DNA of 64,000 nucleotides from Pelomyxa schiedti (Eukaryota > Evosea > Pelobiontida > Pelomyxidae), in assembly GCA_020536535.1 (NCBI GenBank), contig JAHLWZ010000831.1, forward strand, positions 27,545 to 91,544, read 5' to 3'. Numbering within the stretch: position 1 is the first letter of the stretch; every line of letters starts with the position of its first letter. Under the pieces are notes generated by a model, which searched no databases, was not told the origin of the DNA, and saw only the letters and a program-made list of their open reading frames with translations. This document shows, one piece after another, positions 11,905-23,600 of the stretch. A program made the translations under genes and the position numbers.

Positions 11905-14027
11905 ATGATCGGGTACTTGGCTTCTTTCATTGTTGTTTCGATCACGTCTTTGGTGCTCCTTCTCGTCAAACTGTTCTTTGGTAACTCTCCCTTTTTTCCC
12001 CTGCCCCGTCCCCAACAACGAAGAAAGGTCGCCGACGAGAACTCACCGCCGCACCCAACTTGGTCGACCGCGCAGCCCCCGCGGTACCGCCAAAAAATGC
12101 ATCGGGCAAGGATCCCTGCCCCACAATTACGTCGGTTGCGAGCGCCGCGTGCCTCCTTACCCGCGAGGGCCCACAGTCGTCCCAGTCCGCAAGCCTCGGC
12201 CCCGTTTCTTGTGATTTGATCGACGGCGCCGCCGTGAAAAATGACGCGACCGTTTTTTCCTCTTCATCTTCATCATTGGATACCGTCAGCGAAATCCAGC
12301 CTGACAAAGCAATGCCTGATGTGAAGAATTTACCAACACAGGGTACCCTCACTGTGGAACCAGAACCAGATATGCCCACTGCAACGGAACAGAGAACTTC
12401 TGATGAGCCAGTTGTCATATCTGACCATTCAACCATTGTGACAGAAGAGGTGACCGCAAAGCAACCTGCTATCACAGAGGAGACTCCACTGTCAGTGCCC
12501 GTCATTGACCAGGCAACCCCTTCAATAGGTCAACCATCAGTGGCCCAGGAACAGTCTATCCTACTACCGTTACAACCAGATTCTGTCTCCGAAATACCTG
12601 AAACTACTCTTGTACCCAAAAAGCCACAAGAAGAAAATTGGGAAACAATAGTAGCCCAGCAACCCATAGTATGCGAGAAGCCAATTACACTAGGGCAACC
12701 TGTTGTTGTAGATAAACCACCAGTGATACTTGAACAACCTGTTATAGTCGAACAACCAGTTGAATCTCCAGACATCACACTAAAACCTGTACAAGTTACA
12801 CTAGAAAGTTCATCACAACAACCAGTGGATATTCCTGAAGAACATGCTCAAATTTCCAAAACCTTAGCACTCCAAGAACAACCCAAGATCGACATAGTAC
12901 GCCCACCTGAAGCCACCCTGATACTACCCATAAAAGATGAAACTGCTCTTATACTACCAACTATGAGTGATTCAACAGTTCCAAATTTCACACAGGATCT
13001 TCCTGCAATTGTCCCGCCTTTTCCTGTAAGTAGTGATCTCTCTGAAAAAGATCAACTGCCGCAACTACCCCCAAAACCAGTTCACACCATTGAGCCCGTT
13101 CTCCCTCCAAAACCAAAACTAATAGAGGAACCACCACTTCCACCCAAGCCAAAAATCTTAACAGAAGGAGAGGTAGAGGAACCTCCCCTCCCTCCAAAAC
13201 TAATTGAGGAACCACCACCTATACCGGCAAAACCAATCCAATCCATTGCTGCCCAAACTATTGTAGATAGTACACCTGACGATAAGCCTCCTCCACTCCC
13301 TCCAAAACCAGCAACCACTGTTCCACCAAGTCTGCCACCAAAGCCATCTCACTTACGCTCATACTCAACACCACAACAATCTATGGCAGCAAAAAACTGG
13401 GGTTCTGCTGTAACCTCAGTTGGAACAGCCGCAAAGCTGGCCAATAAGTCCGTTTTTATGCCGGCAGCCCAGCGAGCAGTGGCACCCCGGGTATTCTTCC
13501 CACTTCCTCTTCACTGTTCTTATTCTAAACAAGAGAAGTGGAGGCACTGACAAGGTTTAACTCTCCCAGAAAAGGGGAACTTGCTTATTTGTTTTCCTCA
13601 ACAGATGAGCCTTCTTGTCCAGTGGTGCCAAAGTGTTACCGCTAATTATCAGGATGTCAAAGTAACAAACATAACAACGGTTTTCCTCAATCCCAAACCC
13701 AAAAAAAAAAGCAGCCAGTAACAAAAAAAAACAGAGTTTCAAGGATGGCCTGGCATTTTGTGCATTGATACACAGTAAACACCCAGAACTTATTGACTTT
13801 GGTTCCCTCAAAAAGGAGAATGCTGCTGAAAACCTAAAAATTGCCTTTGATGCTGCTGAAACCCTTGGTGTACCGAAATTGGTATGTGATCCTTATCCTC
13901 AAAATCACACAACTAACACCCACGATCAAAACAGCTGGAAATAGAAGACATTACTGAATTGGAGGTCCCAGAGAAACTCAGTATGGCAACTTATTTATTT
14001 GAACTACAAAAAGTTTTGGCTAAGTAA
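11905..14027 (+). CDS. Calponin-homology-domain protein with N-terminal membrane segment and PxxP-rich middle
   Basis: Exon 1 codes a hydrophobic segment (GYLASFIVVSITSLVLLLV) typical of a signal anchor. It joins in phase 1 (GTAACT donor) to a basic patch, GRRREL. The long central exon (to about 13489) is a low-complexity Pro/Glu/Val linker with repeated polyproline modules (EEPPLPPKPK, DDKPPPLPPKP), which are classic SH3/EVH1/profilin ligands. After the intron ending at about 13602, a C-terminal calponin-homology domain begins with SLLVQWCQSVTANYQDVKV. It continues as FKDGLAFCALIHSKHPELI and LGVPKLLEIEDITELEVPEK, and ends TYLFELQKVLAK with TAA at 14025. The CH domain points to actin or another cytoskeletal partner. 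One CH with an N-terminal anchor suggests linking a membrane, perhaps the ER, to the cytoskeleton. The membership of exon 1 rests on splice phase only. Confidence 0.82.
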
Positions 14028-14139
14028 ATAGAAGCACAACTTTTCTTCCCATCATTACAATACAAAAAAAACGATTTGGGTTTTGTTTGTTGGAGGAGGG
14101 ATGGGAGCTGTTTTGCGCTCCTATTCACAACACAGTCCA

Positions 14140-16510
14140 CTAGCCCAAGGAATCCAATTCCTGTGTTAACAGTGACAGTCTCTGTGTTTCTTGTTCCTGT
14201 TGTCTTTTTAGTCTCTCCTGTGTACAAAGTTACTCCCGAGAAAGTGACTTGACAACTGTTGCATACTTTCAGAATGGCGTTGGGTGCTGCCTCCTCCTTG
14301 CTTTTGAGGGCCGCAACCTTTGTTTTGATTTCCGCAATTTCAGCAAGGATTGCTGCTCTTCTTTGTTGATTGGCATCATTCAGTAGTGCAACAACAGCAG
14401 TTTGAGGCTGTGGGCTTGGTGGGGGCTGTGGGTGTTGTGCAGTAGGTGGTTGTTGTGTGGGGTGTGATGTTGCATGAGGTGCGGGTGTATGAACGGAAGG
14501 ATGCGGTGTTGCCGCTGCCGTGGTGGCTGCTGTTGTTGTGGGCTGTGGGGGCTGCTGTTGTTGGGAGGGGTGTGGGGAAGGATTGGGAGTAGAGAGAAGA
14601 GCTGAGGGACCCTGGGGTACTGTCTTTGGTTGTAGTTGTATTTGTTGGGGGTGGTGAGGTTGTGCCTGAAGCTCTTGGTGGAGTGGCTTCTTAGGGAGGT
14701 CGTGAGGTGGTTCTGGATGTTGTGTTGTGGGTTTTGGTAGAGGTTGTGCTTGCACAGGTTTTCTATGCTGATGTGATTGGTTCTGGTGCTGCGCAACTGA
14801 AATGTTCACCTGTGGTGGCGACTGCAGTACGGTTTGTGGCTGTGAAGGCTGAAGTTGTGTTTGCGTTGGCGTTTGGGTCTGTATTTGTGTTTGCGGTTGT
14901 GGTTGTGACGGTAGGGGAGAGCTGGAAGCTGTGGGCATAGCTTGGGCTTTTTGTTGTTGTAGAAGCAGTCTTTTCTTCTCCTTTCGTTCAGCTCTCCTTT
15001 TTTGGCGTTCAACCTGCTGCTCTGGAGATAAAACATCTGTGCCATCACGGTGACGTTTTCTACCAGTATCAGCAGAATTGGGATCGTTGGTATGGTGTCT
15101 ATGCTTATGGTGGTGTGCTGGATTGGAATTTGGTGAGATTGGAGACTGGATGGGTGAGAGTGGGATGACTGGTGTAGATTGCTGTGGTGTAGGTGGTTGT
15201 GTGGGTTGTGCAGGTGAGTGGGGTGGTTGGACTGGAGATGGCAGTGGTCCTTGCTTGTATGTGGGAATCCTCATTACTGTACTAGGCGATTGGTTTACTG
15301 TGTGATGATGTGAGGGATGTTGGGTAGCATTTTGATGAGGACGGTGCTGTGGCTGTGATGCTGGCGTTTGCACAGGCTGGGCTGGTTTCGGAGTCTGCAC
15401 TGGTTGATGCACAGTAGGTGGCTCGTTTTCGGCTGGGTAATCGCCCTCTTCAATCTCTGTGAAAACCAAAATCAGGTGGGTAGGTGTACCCTTCAACGTT
15501 TATTTAGGTTTTTTTAGGGCACCTTCTGGTGGAGTGACCGCTTTGAGGATATCCTTTTCAATTCTTTCGAGCTCTTCTTTCTATTGAAGTCATGGGCCAC
15601 ACATAAAAGTGTCAGATACAAACATTTGGTTTAATTCTCCGGAATGTCTTTGTGTGTATATTATGGGTTGGAGGCGCTAAACCACTATCTGAAGACTTGA
15701 TTCCAAGTAAAGGACTACCGGGCATGTGAACCAGAAGCATCTGGTGCCTGCAATCAGTATAAAATGGGAAAAAGGACTGCAACCTGAGATATATCAGCAC
15801 TTTTGAACAAGGAGACATTGTCGTGAGTTTTATGAGATTCAATGATGCAGGGCAAGTCAATTAATTCCATTGGATATGTAACCCCGTTGATAAAGAAGGC
15901 TCCTGTTCTGCCATCATCTATACCAAGCCACAATCAATTACAAAAAAAAAAAAAAAAAGCAAAACAAAACATACAAAACAATGTTCTAACAATAATAGAA
16001 AATAAAAAGTAATAATAATAAAAAAAAAGTCATAAATAACAGAAAAAAAAACACAAATAAAAAACCAGAATCAAACTCGAGCCTCACGTTGCAATTCCTT
16101 TCGCCCAAAACAAACGCCCTCACCTGAGGCGCCACCTCGTCGGGCACCCTCAGCACCACCTGCTGCTCCAACGTGGGCCCGTTCCTCGCAAACTCGTCCA
16201 GGCTCGCAACCACCGCCCCGCCGCCGTTGCCTCCCCCTCCCCCTCCGCCGCCCCCGCCTCCGCCGGTCCCCGCCCCGCAGAACGAAGAGGACGACGCGCC
16301 CCCGCCTCCAACAAGCCCCGAGCCCCCGCCGCCGGCGGTCGCGGCGCTGGGCGCGCTGCTCGTCGCGGCCGACGACGGGGGCACTGTGGCAGCTGCAGTG
16401 CCTCCTCCTGGGCCACCAACGCCACTTCCGTGGATGATCGGGGGCGGCGGCGCGTGCCGACTCCTGCCTCCGCCGCCACCGTCGCCCTTTATCTTCACCT
16501 GTACTTGCAT
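14140..16510 (-). CDS. TAF7: Transcription initiation factor TFIID subunit 7 (TAF7)
   Basis: TAF7 is a TFIID subunit that contacts TAF1 in Pol II pre-initiation complexes. A Gly/Pro-rich low-complexity head leads into the TAFII55 N-terminal domain: LEQQVVLRVPDEVAPQVRAF, then DGRTGAFFINGVTYPMELID, LPCIIESHKT and SADISQMLLVHMPG. The family's LAPPTHNIHTKTFRRI follows. A long Gln/Pro/His-rich linker (about 14340-15440) has a basic patch (VERQKRRAERKEKKRLLL). The C-terminal coiled coil ends in RLSLLTQELDSLG, reached by splicing out about 14222-14270; the stop is TAG at 14142-14140. Five introns of 45-150 bp are supported. The start at 16510 is chosen because a TTTTTAAAG box lies about 40 bp upstream. 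The frame stays open to an ATG at 16675, which would add 55 residues. Confidence 0.92.
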
Positions 16511-16746
16511 CTCCTCGCTGTTTCTGCTTGGTTTCACGAGGGCCGCTTTAAAAAGTAACACTTTCGGTTCCACTTGTGGGACAGAAAATGTTGAGGAGGA
16601 CTGTGCCCTGCCGCTGAAATAGGCCGGTCCCAGTTTCCTTGCTCCTGTGGTTCCAGGTTGTGGAAAGAAGGCCATGAGGACAAGGGGTGGTGTGCTTAAT
16701 CCGATTGCCGAATCTAGTGTTAATTGGGGGTACCGAAAAAGTAAAC
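16511..16746. promoter_or_regulatory. Shared divergent promoter region of TAF7 and NELF-E-like gene
   Basis: The two start codons face away from each other with 236 bp between them, or 71 bp if TAF7 starts at 16675. An AT-rich TTTAAAAAG box at about 16545-16553 is correctly placed for TAF7. No clear TATA element is seen for the plus-strand gene. This is inferred from gene layout only. Confidence 0.5.
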
Positions 16747-17971
16747 ATGTCAGCAGCCCGTACCACCGTGTCTTCGGCCGAGAGGTCTTTGAAAGAGAAG
16801 TACCAGCTTATAAAACAAAAGAAACAGGTGGGGGTGTTTGTTTGACCTTGTTTCTTGGTTGTCTCAAGGTATATTTTTCCCCCCGCCCGCAGCTACAACA
16901 ACAAGCCACGAACCCCGAAGGCAGTGCACAAATAGAAGAATTCAAAAGACTCATTGCTGCCAGTGGCGTACACTCCGTCATAAGTGCTTAACCTGGGTTC
17001 TTACACACTACAGGGCGTGAAGCCGGCTGCTCCTGCGAGAGTTACGAGTGCCGGACTGAGGAGACCTCCTCCAAGAATCAAGCCTGTTGGTGTTTCTGAG
17101 GTTTTCTTCCACGCCTTTACGTTGCCAAAATTTCTAAGCATTTTTTTTCCTTTTTCTTTTTTCTTTTTTCAGCCAACTTCTAAGCATCCACGGGTACTTA
17201 CTCCTTGCTATGGTTTTTTTCAGGAAATAATTTTAATTAGACAACTGATGCTGCACACGTGCCTCCAACAGGGAGTACTCAGCCGCCGCCTGCTACTGCT
17301 CCCAGTGACTCGGAGACGACTGTTTATGTTGGAAATATGTCACTGGATACAACGTCACAGGATTTGTGTAGTCTATTCGAACCTTTTGGAGAAATTGCAT
17401 CAATCAAGATGATTCAAGGAAAAACGTACATAATCGTTTCGTGACACACCAACCGCGACTGTAAACAATCCAATTGAACGATACAAAAGGAAACACTCAA
17501 TTCACGAAGGTATTCATTTGTAAAATTTACTTCAGTCGAGTCGGCTCAGGAAGCGATTAAGACTTTAAATGGAGCCATTCTGAAGGGCAATACCATTCAG
17601 ACTGATAAAGCGTGGGTAAATCACCTTCTCACATCGCAATGCATGTCTAATTGTGAACAGGCTCAAAGAAAACTAACTCCAAAATGGCAAAAACATACCG
17701 AAGGTAGTTCCTCTCCATCTCCGCCGTTTTTAGTCTAATCTAAGAGCGTTGGATAGACACTCCGGCCACCGCGGATCAATCCACAGCACCCTCAACCACA
17801 CAACAAACCGAGGGCTATGCCACACAAACCACCCAGCAGAGCACAACAACAACCAGCGCACCTCCACCACGTGTAAATTCCCATGCCACTCCAACTACCC
17901 CACCAAAAAGGTCTGGAGGACCTCAAGAACCCACAGACCGTTCTGCTGTCACCTATGATGATTTGTATTAA
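16747..17971 (+). CDS. NELF-E-like RNA-binding subunit of negative elongation factor
   Basis: NELF holds Pol II in promoter-proximal pausing, and NELF-E is its RNA-binding subunit. The first exon (16747-16827) codes a basic coiled coil (AERSLKEKYQLIKQKKQ). It is followed by QIEEFKRLIAASGVHSVISA, which resembles the N-terminal NELF-B-binding segment of animal NELF-E (QKKFNKLKKKKKAL, then AKQLVKSGAISAIKA). A proline-rich linker leads to one RRM: TTVYVGNMSLDTTSQDL is RNP2, TYSFVKFTSVESA is RNP1, then EAIKTLNGAILKGNTIQTD. After a Thr/Gln-rich tail the protein ends RSAVTYDDLY, like the RTQIVYSDDVY end of human NELF-E. The matching order of all three parts supports the call. Without it, this would be only an RRM protein. 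The second and third introns are not exactly placed. Confidence 0.72.
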
Positions 17972-18039
17972 GCTTCCTACACAAGAACCATTTTGTTTCT
18001 CCCAGTTTCATGTAATTTATTTTTCGCAATTGTGTGCAA

Positions 18040-18788
18040 ATGGCGGCAGTAACAACGCAAGCGGCGAGTTTTGTTCCCATAAGGCTGCAGTTCGTGAGCT
18101 TTGGTTACAAGTACGAAAACACGCCAAGGGACACGGTGCAAAACTTTGACCTAAGAAAGCGCGTGCACCACCCTCAGGTTCGTAATTTTATTGGTGTAAT
18201 TTGCTGCGGAATAGGGTGGCTGGTTGTTGCCGCGATAGAAAGCGAGAGGCGTTTTCAGGTGAGCTGTAACTTATTATGGGTGTTTCCGTGTGTGGTGTTT
18301 TTTGTTTTTTCTACACCAGGGAGTGCGATTGAAGAATACAAATGGGCTAATGCAAGAGTATGCAAGGCTGCAGTTTGAGGACCCTGAAGCTGTCAATCAG
18401 TTCAATGATATAAAAGCCACAATTGAACATTTGGTGGCAGGTCACCTGCACGGCACCGGCAGGAATGAGGAAGATAGTGACGACGACGAGGAGGGAGATG
18501 AGGATGAGGAGGATGACGACGGTGATGATACTCCAACTATCAAGATTGGAATCGGTTGCCACTCAGGGAAGCACAGGTCCGTAGCATTTGCAGAGAGACT
18601 TGCAAAGGAGGTCAGTTTATGAACACCGCTTGGTTTTGACCTAACACTCACAATCTAAGGATTGGGGAGTTCCTGCTGTCGTTTTACACCAAGATATATC
18701 CAGTCACAGAGGAAAGAGGAGCACCAATAAAGCACGAAAAACAAGGCAATCTGGTAGGGACTCCAAGTGTGATGACACGAGATGGTGA
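18040..18788 (+). CDS. RapZ C-terminal-domain protein
   Basis: This matches the C-terminal domain of bacterial RapZ (an RNase E adapter that senses GlcN6P). The usual N-terminal P-loop ATPase half is missing. Exon 1 (18040-18177) has QFVSFGYKYENTP and NFDLRKRVHHPQ, matching the VSFGFKYG and FDVRFLPNP motifs. After a 142 bp intron come GLMQEYARLQFEDPEAV and a glycine/basic loop IGCHSGKHRSVAFAERLAKE, matching GCTGGRHRSV. A run of about 20 Asp/Glu residues (18475-18530) is inserted between helix and loop. The last exon gives VVLHQDISSHRGKR and a basic tail, with TGA at 18786. The ATG at 18040 is the first in frame. Stand-alone versions occur in other eukaryotes; their role is not established. 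Confidence 0.85.
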
Positions 18789-18958
18789 TAGCCCATCTCA
18801 TATACACAACCTACGTAATGTTTTGTTATTTGTGCATTTCAATCCTGACCACAGTCAATGTAATTGCTTGGGAAAAAAATCCTTACAAACAACTCAAATC
18901 TACTTCTATGAAAAACGGGTTTTAATTTTCAATTTCGGGTTTTAAAATCTGGCGGGTG

Positions 18959-20174
18959 ATGTCAGCGACGCCACTGTTGAGTGGCGAAGAGGCCGCGAGT
19001 GCATTTTCCTCGTGTAAGATTACGAATGAGATTTGCGACGCCAAAATGGTTGTGGTTGGAAACACTGGTTTGTTCCGTTTTTTCCCACCCATCTGTAAAA
19101 ACCAGGCACTTATTTTTCGTTATGCTTCTCAAGCTGTGGGTAAAACGTGCCTCATTATGAGATTGGCCACAGGTGTTTTCTTTATTTTCCTTTTCCCCTT
19201 GCATCAATGCCGCTGATCCCTTGGCAGGGAACTTTTCCATTAAACATCAACCCACTATCGGTGGAGCATACCTCGACAAACAGATGTATCATCAATTATT
19301 TTCCTTCTAACTTATCTTACTTGCCCAAGTGAAGTAGAAGGACATCCGGTACACATGAAGGTATCATGAACAATAATACTTTTTTAGATAAATAGTCACT
19401 TGTGATCAATGCTTGTTAATTTCCAATTATTAAGTTGTGGGATACTGGTATTTCTTCCTCTTCGAAAATGCACATCACTTGATGGTGCCTATTTATACAC
19501 AATGTACTCACATATCTAGCCGGGTCAGAGAGGTTTCGTTCTATGCTTCCCATGTAAGTAATCGTTGTTGTTGTCGTAGAGTCCTTACCAGCACAAGGTA
19601 CTATCGAAATACCCAAGCGGCATTAATTGTGGTAGGTAGTACATCGTATTTACCTGAGGCTTTTCTAAATGTTCCTATCCAAGTATGATGTAGCCAATAC
19701 ACAATCGTTCGATGACGTCAAGATCTGGGTTGAAGGTCTGTTGTCTCAATTAATGCCTCATTTTAATATGCACTAGAGCTCAGAAAATACACCGACGAAC
19801 ATACAGGTACTCGTGAATCCCTCTTTTACAATGAATTAATCCCTCTTTTACAATGAATTTATCTGTTGTAGTTATAGCTATAGTCGGAAATAAATCCGAT
19901 CTTGCAAACAGACTCATTTCACAGGAAGAAGCTGCAAACTATTCAAAAAGGTTTAGTTGAAGTAAGAATTATTTCTCACAACCCCCACAGCATAAATGCC
20001 ATGTTTGCCGAGACATCAGCAAAAACTAGCAGTGGTGTAGAGCAGCTTTTTGTGGAAATTTGTCGGAAAGTGATAGTGGAAACTCGGCGGAAGCAATCCA
20101 AGCAAAAAAGACTCAGCACCCCACCCCCAATTCCATCCCCACCACCAGAGGAAGAGGAGTCCACATGTTGCTGA
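18959..20174 (+). CDS. Rab family small GTPase (Rab5/21-like) with altered switch II
   Basis: A membrane-traffic GTPase spread over about nine small exons. The P-loop reads VVVGNT|AVGKTCLI across the first intron. The effector region is QPTIGGAYLDKQIEVEGHP. Switch II is LWDTAGSERFRSMLP, followed by YYRNTQAALIV and YDVANTQSFDDVKIWVE. The base-binding motifs are IVGNKSDL and ETSAK. The Pro/Glu-rich tail ends ESTCC, a double-Cys prenylation site. All GTP-binding motifs are intact except that the catalytic Gln of WDTAGQ is Ser (codon TCA at 19525-19527), which should slow hydrolysis. The start is ATG 18959; a preceding GTG is not needed. A short tandem duplication sits in the intron at about 19815-19860. 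The Rab subfamily cannot be fixed by eye. Confidence 0.93.
19815..19860 (+). repeat. Short tandem duplication in a Rab intron
   Basis: The unit AATCCCTCTTTTACAATGAA occurs twice head to tail within an intron of the Rab gene, with at most an end base differing. It looks like a recent local duplication with no coding effect. Confidence 0.85.
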
Positions 20175-20393
20175 AGTTGTCAGTCACACACCCTTGCTTT
20201 ATGTCGTAAAGACCCAGCAATCATTTCTATAACACTGTGAATAGGTGGTAATAAAACCAATAAAACAATAACCTTTGTGTAGTCCTCTCGGTGTACCTTT
20301 AGGAGATCAATTTCTACTTTGAGAACAAATCTTCGGTTGTACAAATTTCTCGGCTTTTTTTTACGGGTACCAAATAAAAAACAATAAACCGCT

Positions 20394-20578
20394 ATGGCAA
20401 CAGGTACGTCGCGTAGCCCACGTCGGTTTGGGTGATATGGACCTTTCTCTTTTTACATCTAACGGGGTATAGTGCAGGTGAATTGTAGGCCCGAATGTGA
20501 CCGCACTGTGGCACATGTGCAAGTGCAGACAGAGGTTGGAGCAAGGCGTCCTGTGAACATCTGTTGTAGTGAGTGCTT

Positions 20579-20613
<35 letters not shown>

Positions 20614-23600
20614 TTACTGGGGAGAAGGACTTATGGATTAATGGACTGTACTGTATAGTTATTGATGTATCTGGATCAATGAATGATGAAGCTGTTTTGC
20701 CTGGAAAAGGAGCCGATACGGAGTAGGCACTAATGCAGTTTTTTTTGCGTGTCACTAACTCTTTCAGGGTTCATGGACTCTCGGTACTAGACATTGTGAA
20801 GCACTCTGTGAAGACCATCATTCAGACTTTGTCTCCACATGATAGCATTTCTATTGTGTCTTATTCCACGAATGCTAAGATAGAACTTCCTCTCACGGTT
20901 ACTGACGATGCGGGGAAAGAAACCGCCAATCGTGCACTTATGGCATTGGTTCCAGAAGGCCAAACCAATTTATGGGTATGCATAGACCCTCCCCACTGCA
21001 CCTGTAACATAAAAAAGGAAGGACTGAAAACGGGACTTGATATTATGAGAGAAGCAGGACGGGGTGCCAGGGCCAGCTCCATTATGCTCCTTACTGATGG
21101 AATGCCCAATATTGTTCCACCTGGTGGGCATTTTGCTGCACTTGCTGAATACCGTGCAAAATACACCAACATTCCTGCAGTGATCAACACATTTGGGTGT
21201 GTAGAGTCTTAGAAGTATCTTGCTTACCTTTCATAGGTTTGGTTACACATTGGACAGCAAGTTGCTTATTGATCTTGCTGTCGAGGGAAATGGTTCTTAT
21301 GCCTTTATTCCCGACAGCTCATTTGTTGGTACAATTTTTGTAAATTCACTCAGTAACCTGCTTGCCACAATGGCAACTGAAGCACAACTGCTTCTTCATC
21401 CCCTGAATGGCGCAACAATAGTTGGAATACCTGGGATCACTCAGTCTTCAAGTGGAACAGAAACAGTTGATGATTCCCCTCACGATGTACAGCTGGACCT
21501 TGTTTTTATTGTGGATTGCACTGGAAGCATGAGTTCCTATATTCGCGAAGCTCAGCAAAATATCAAGTCAATTGTTACTCAGATTGTAACCTCAGAACGA
21601 GCTGACGTTAGGGTTAGTGATCCCGGAAATCCAAAAACGACTCACACTTTTTCAGTTTGGCCTTGTTTCTTACCGTGATCATCCACCACAAGATTCATCA
21701 TACATAACAAAAGTCTTTCCATTCTGTTCCACTCAGGCTGAGATGAAAGACGCAGTTGACACCATGTCTGCTAGTGGCGGAGGAGATGGCCCCGAAGCAC
21801 TGGCTACTGGGATGCGTGACGCAGCGAGATTGGAATTCCGCCCTGCCGCTACAAAGGTGGCTGTACTTATTACAGATGCCCCTCCTCATGGTTTGGGTGA
21901 GAGTGGTGATGGGTTCCCTGATGGCGAGCCAAACGGCGTTGATCCATTGGCAGTTTCCCGTGAAATGGCGGCCGCCGGTATTGCACTCTATAGTGTCGGG
22001 TGTGAACCAGCCATAGTGAGCTGCGGACGAGCTGTAGCATTCATGCGGGCGATCGCACAAATGGCCAATGGAGGGAAATACATTCCATTGAGAGATTCAC
22101 GCCTTTTGAGTACTGCCATTATTGGTAGCTGCCGTGAAGAACTGTGTCTATATCGCTCAGCTTTGGCCATTCTCAACGCCTACCAAGCAAACCACGAAAA
22201 CGTTGAAGCTACCGTGGCACAGATGAATAAAGAGGGTGTATTTGTGACAACACTCAATTTTGAGGACCCTGATGCAACAAGATACGCAAGTGAAGTGGAA
22301 GCGTTCATTTCATCACCTAATCTTGGGGAAGCCCGTTCAAAGTTAAAGAGTGTTTCGAAACCTGCCAGTGCTTCTGCAGGCTCCGCGACAGTCAAAGTTG
22401 CGGAAGGAGAGCCTATTACACCCGATCTAGTTAGGCGTGTCGTAAAGCGCTATATGCCGGAATATAGCAAGCTAGTAGCACAAGCACTCGCTGCTGAACA
22501 GAGAGCAGCCCAGGCTCGCGCCCAGGCAGCACTAAAGCGGAAGGGTCTTCAAGCAGATTCTCGAGGGTGTATTGTTCTTGATCACATTGGATCCCTCCAA
22601 TACGGGCAAACAAAGGACGTTGTAGTACTACTCGATCATATGCCTTCTTCTTCACCCTATCTGGAAGTAACTCTTCGCCATAGCACCACCTCTGCCGCCG
22701 CACACGAAGTTGCCGCTACCGGCACAAGGCGAGATGCAGGTGCAGAGTTGGTTCTCCAAGAATGCCGTGCAAGATTAGTGGATGTTATAGGACAAGCCAT
22801 GGAGGCAGTAGAAACTGGCAAAGGTGAAGCCGGCATTGCTGCCGCTCAGGATATCATAAAACAACTCGAAAAGAGTTTCCTGGAGCGGCTTGAAACTCTT
22901 ACACCAGAGGATTCCCCGAAGTTGGATTCCATGATACAAGATATTCAAGGACAAATCACCGAGGCAACTTCCCGCATTGATTGGTATACACGGTGGGGTG
23001 TTCACTTCCTGCCATCCCTTGCAAGGGCACACTCTCTCCAGCTGTGCAATAACTTCAAAGTATCGCATTCAAATCCTCAGAGTTGCATCTCACCTTTTTT
23101 TTTTTTTTTTTTTAAATAGGATCCTGGCGTACAACAATATGGTGGCGCCGTGTTTTCCGAACAACGCGACGCGGCCGAAGCCATTTTCATCAAGCAGCCA
23201 GCGCCACCGCCCTCGCTCCTTCCCCCCAAAGTCGAACCGGCCTCAACGGCAACTGCCGGCACTTATACTGCGTCGTCACCCTCCTATGAACCAGCGGGCT
23301 ATGACATGTCCTGCTACTATGACAGCTGCAGCGGCTGCGTGAGCAGCGGCTCGCTCGTTTTCCTGGACGGCGGCGCGAAGAAGCCCGCGTGCTGCATTCG
23401 CAAGGGCGACGTCGTCCTCACTTCCCTGAGCGGCGAGACGGCCGAAGTCAAGTGCGTGGTCAAGATGGTGTGCGAGACAGGCGTCGAGAGCCTCGTGCAG
23501 CTGAGCGGGGGCCTGGGCATTACATCCTACCACCCAGTCCACATCAGGGGCGAGTGGGTGTTCCCGTGCCAGGTGGAAAAGCCCACGTACAAGCCCTGCG

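Noticed and set aside
16065-16130. tRNA-like T-loop resemblance near 16070
   Set aside because: No acceptor or anticodon stem can be folded. The bases are the end of a TAF7 exon and its donor. I found no convincing tRNA in the window.
20582-20611. T30 tract as a retroposon tail or terminator
   Set aside because: It sits just before a splice acceptor inside the vWA-Hint gene. Similar shorter T-runs precede many acceptors here.
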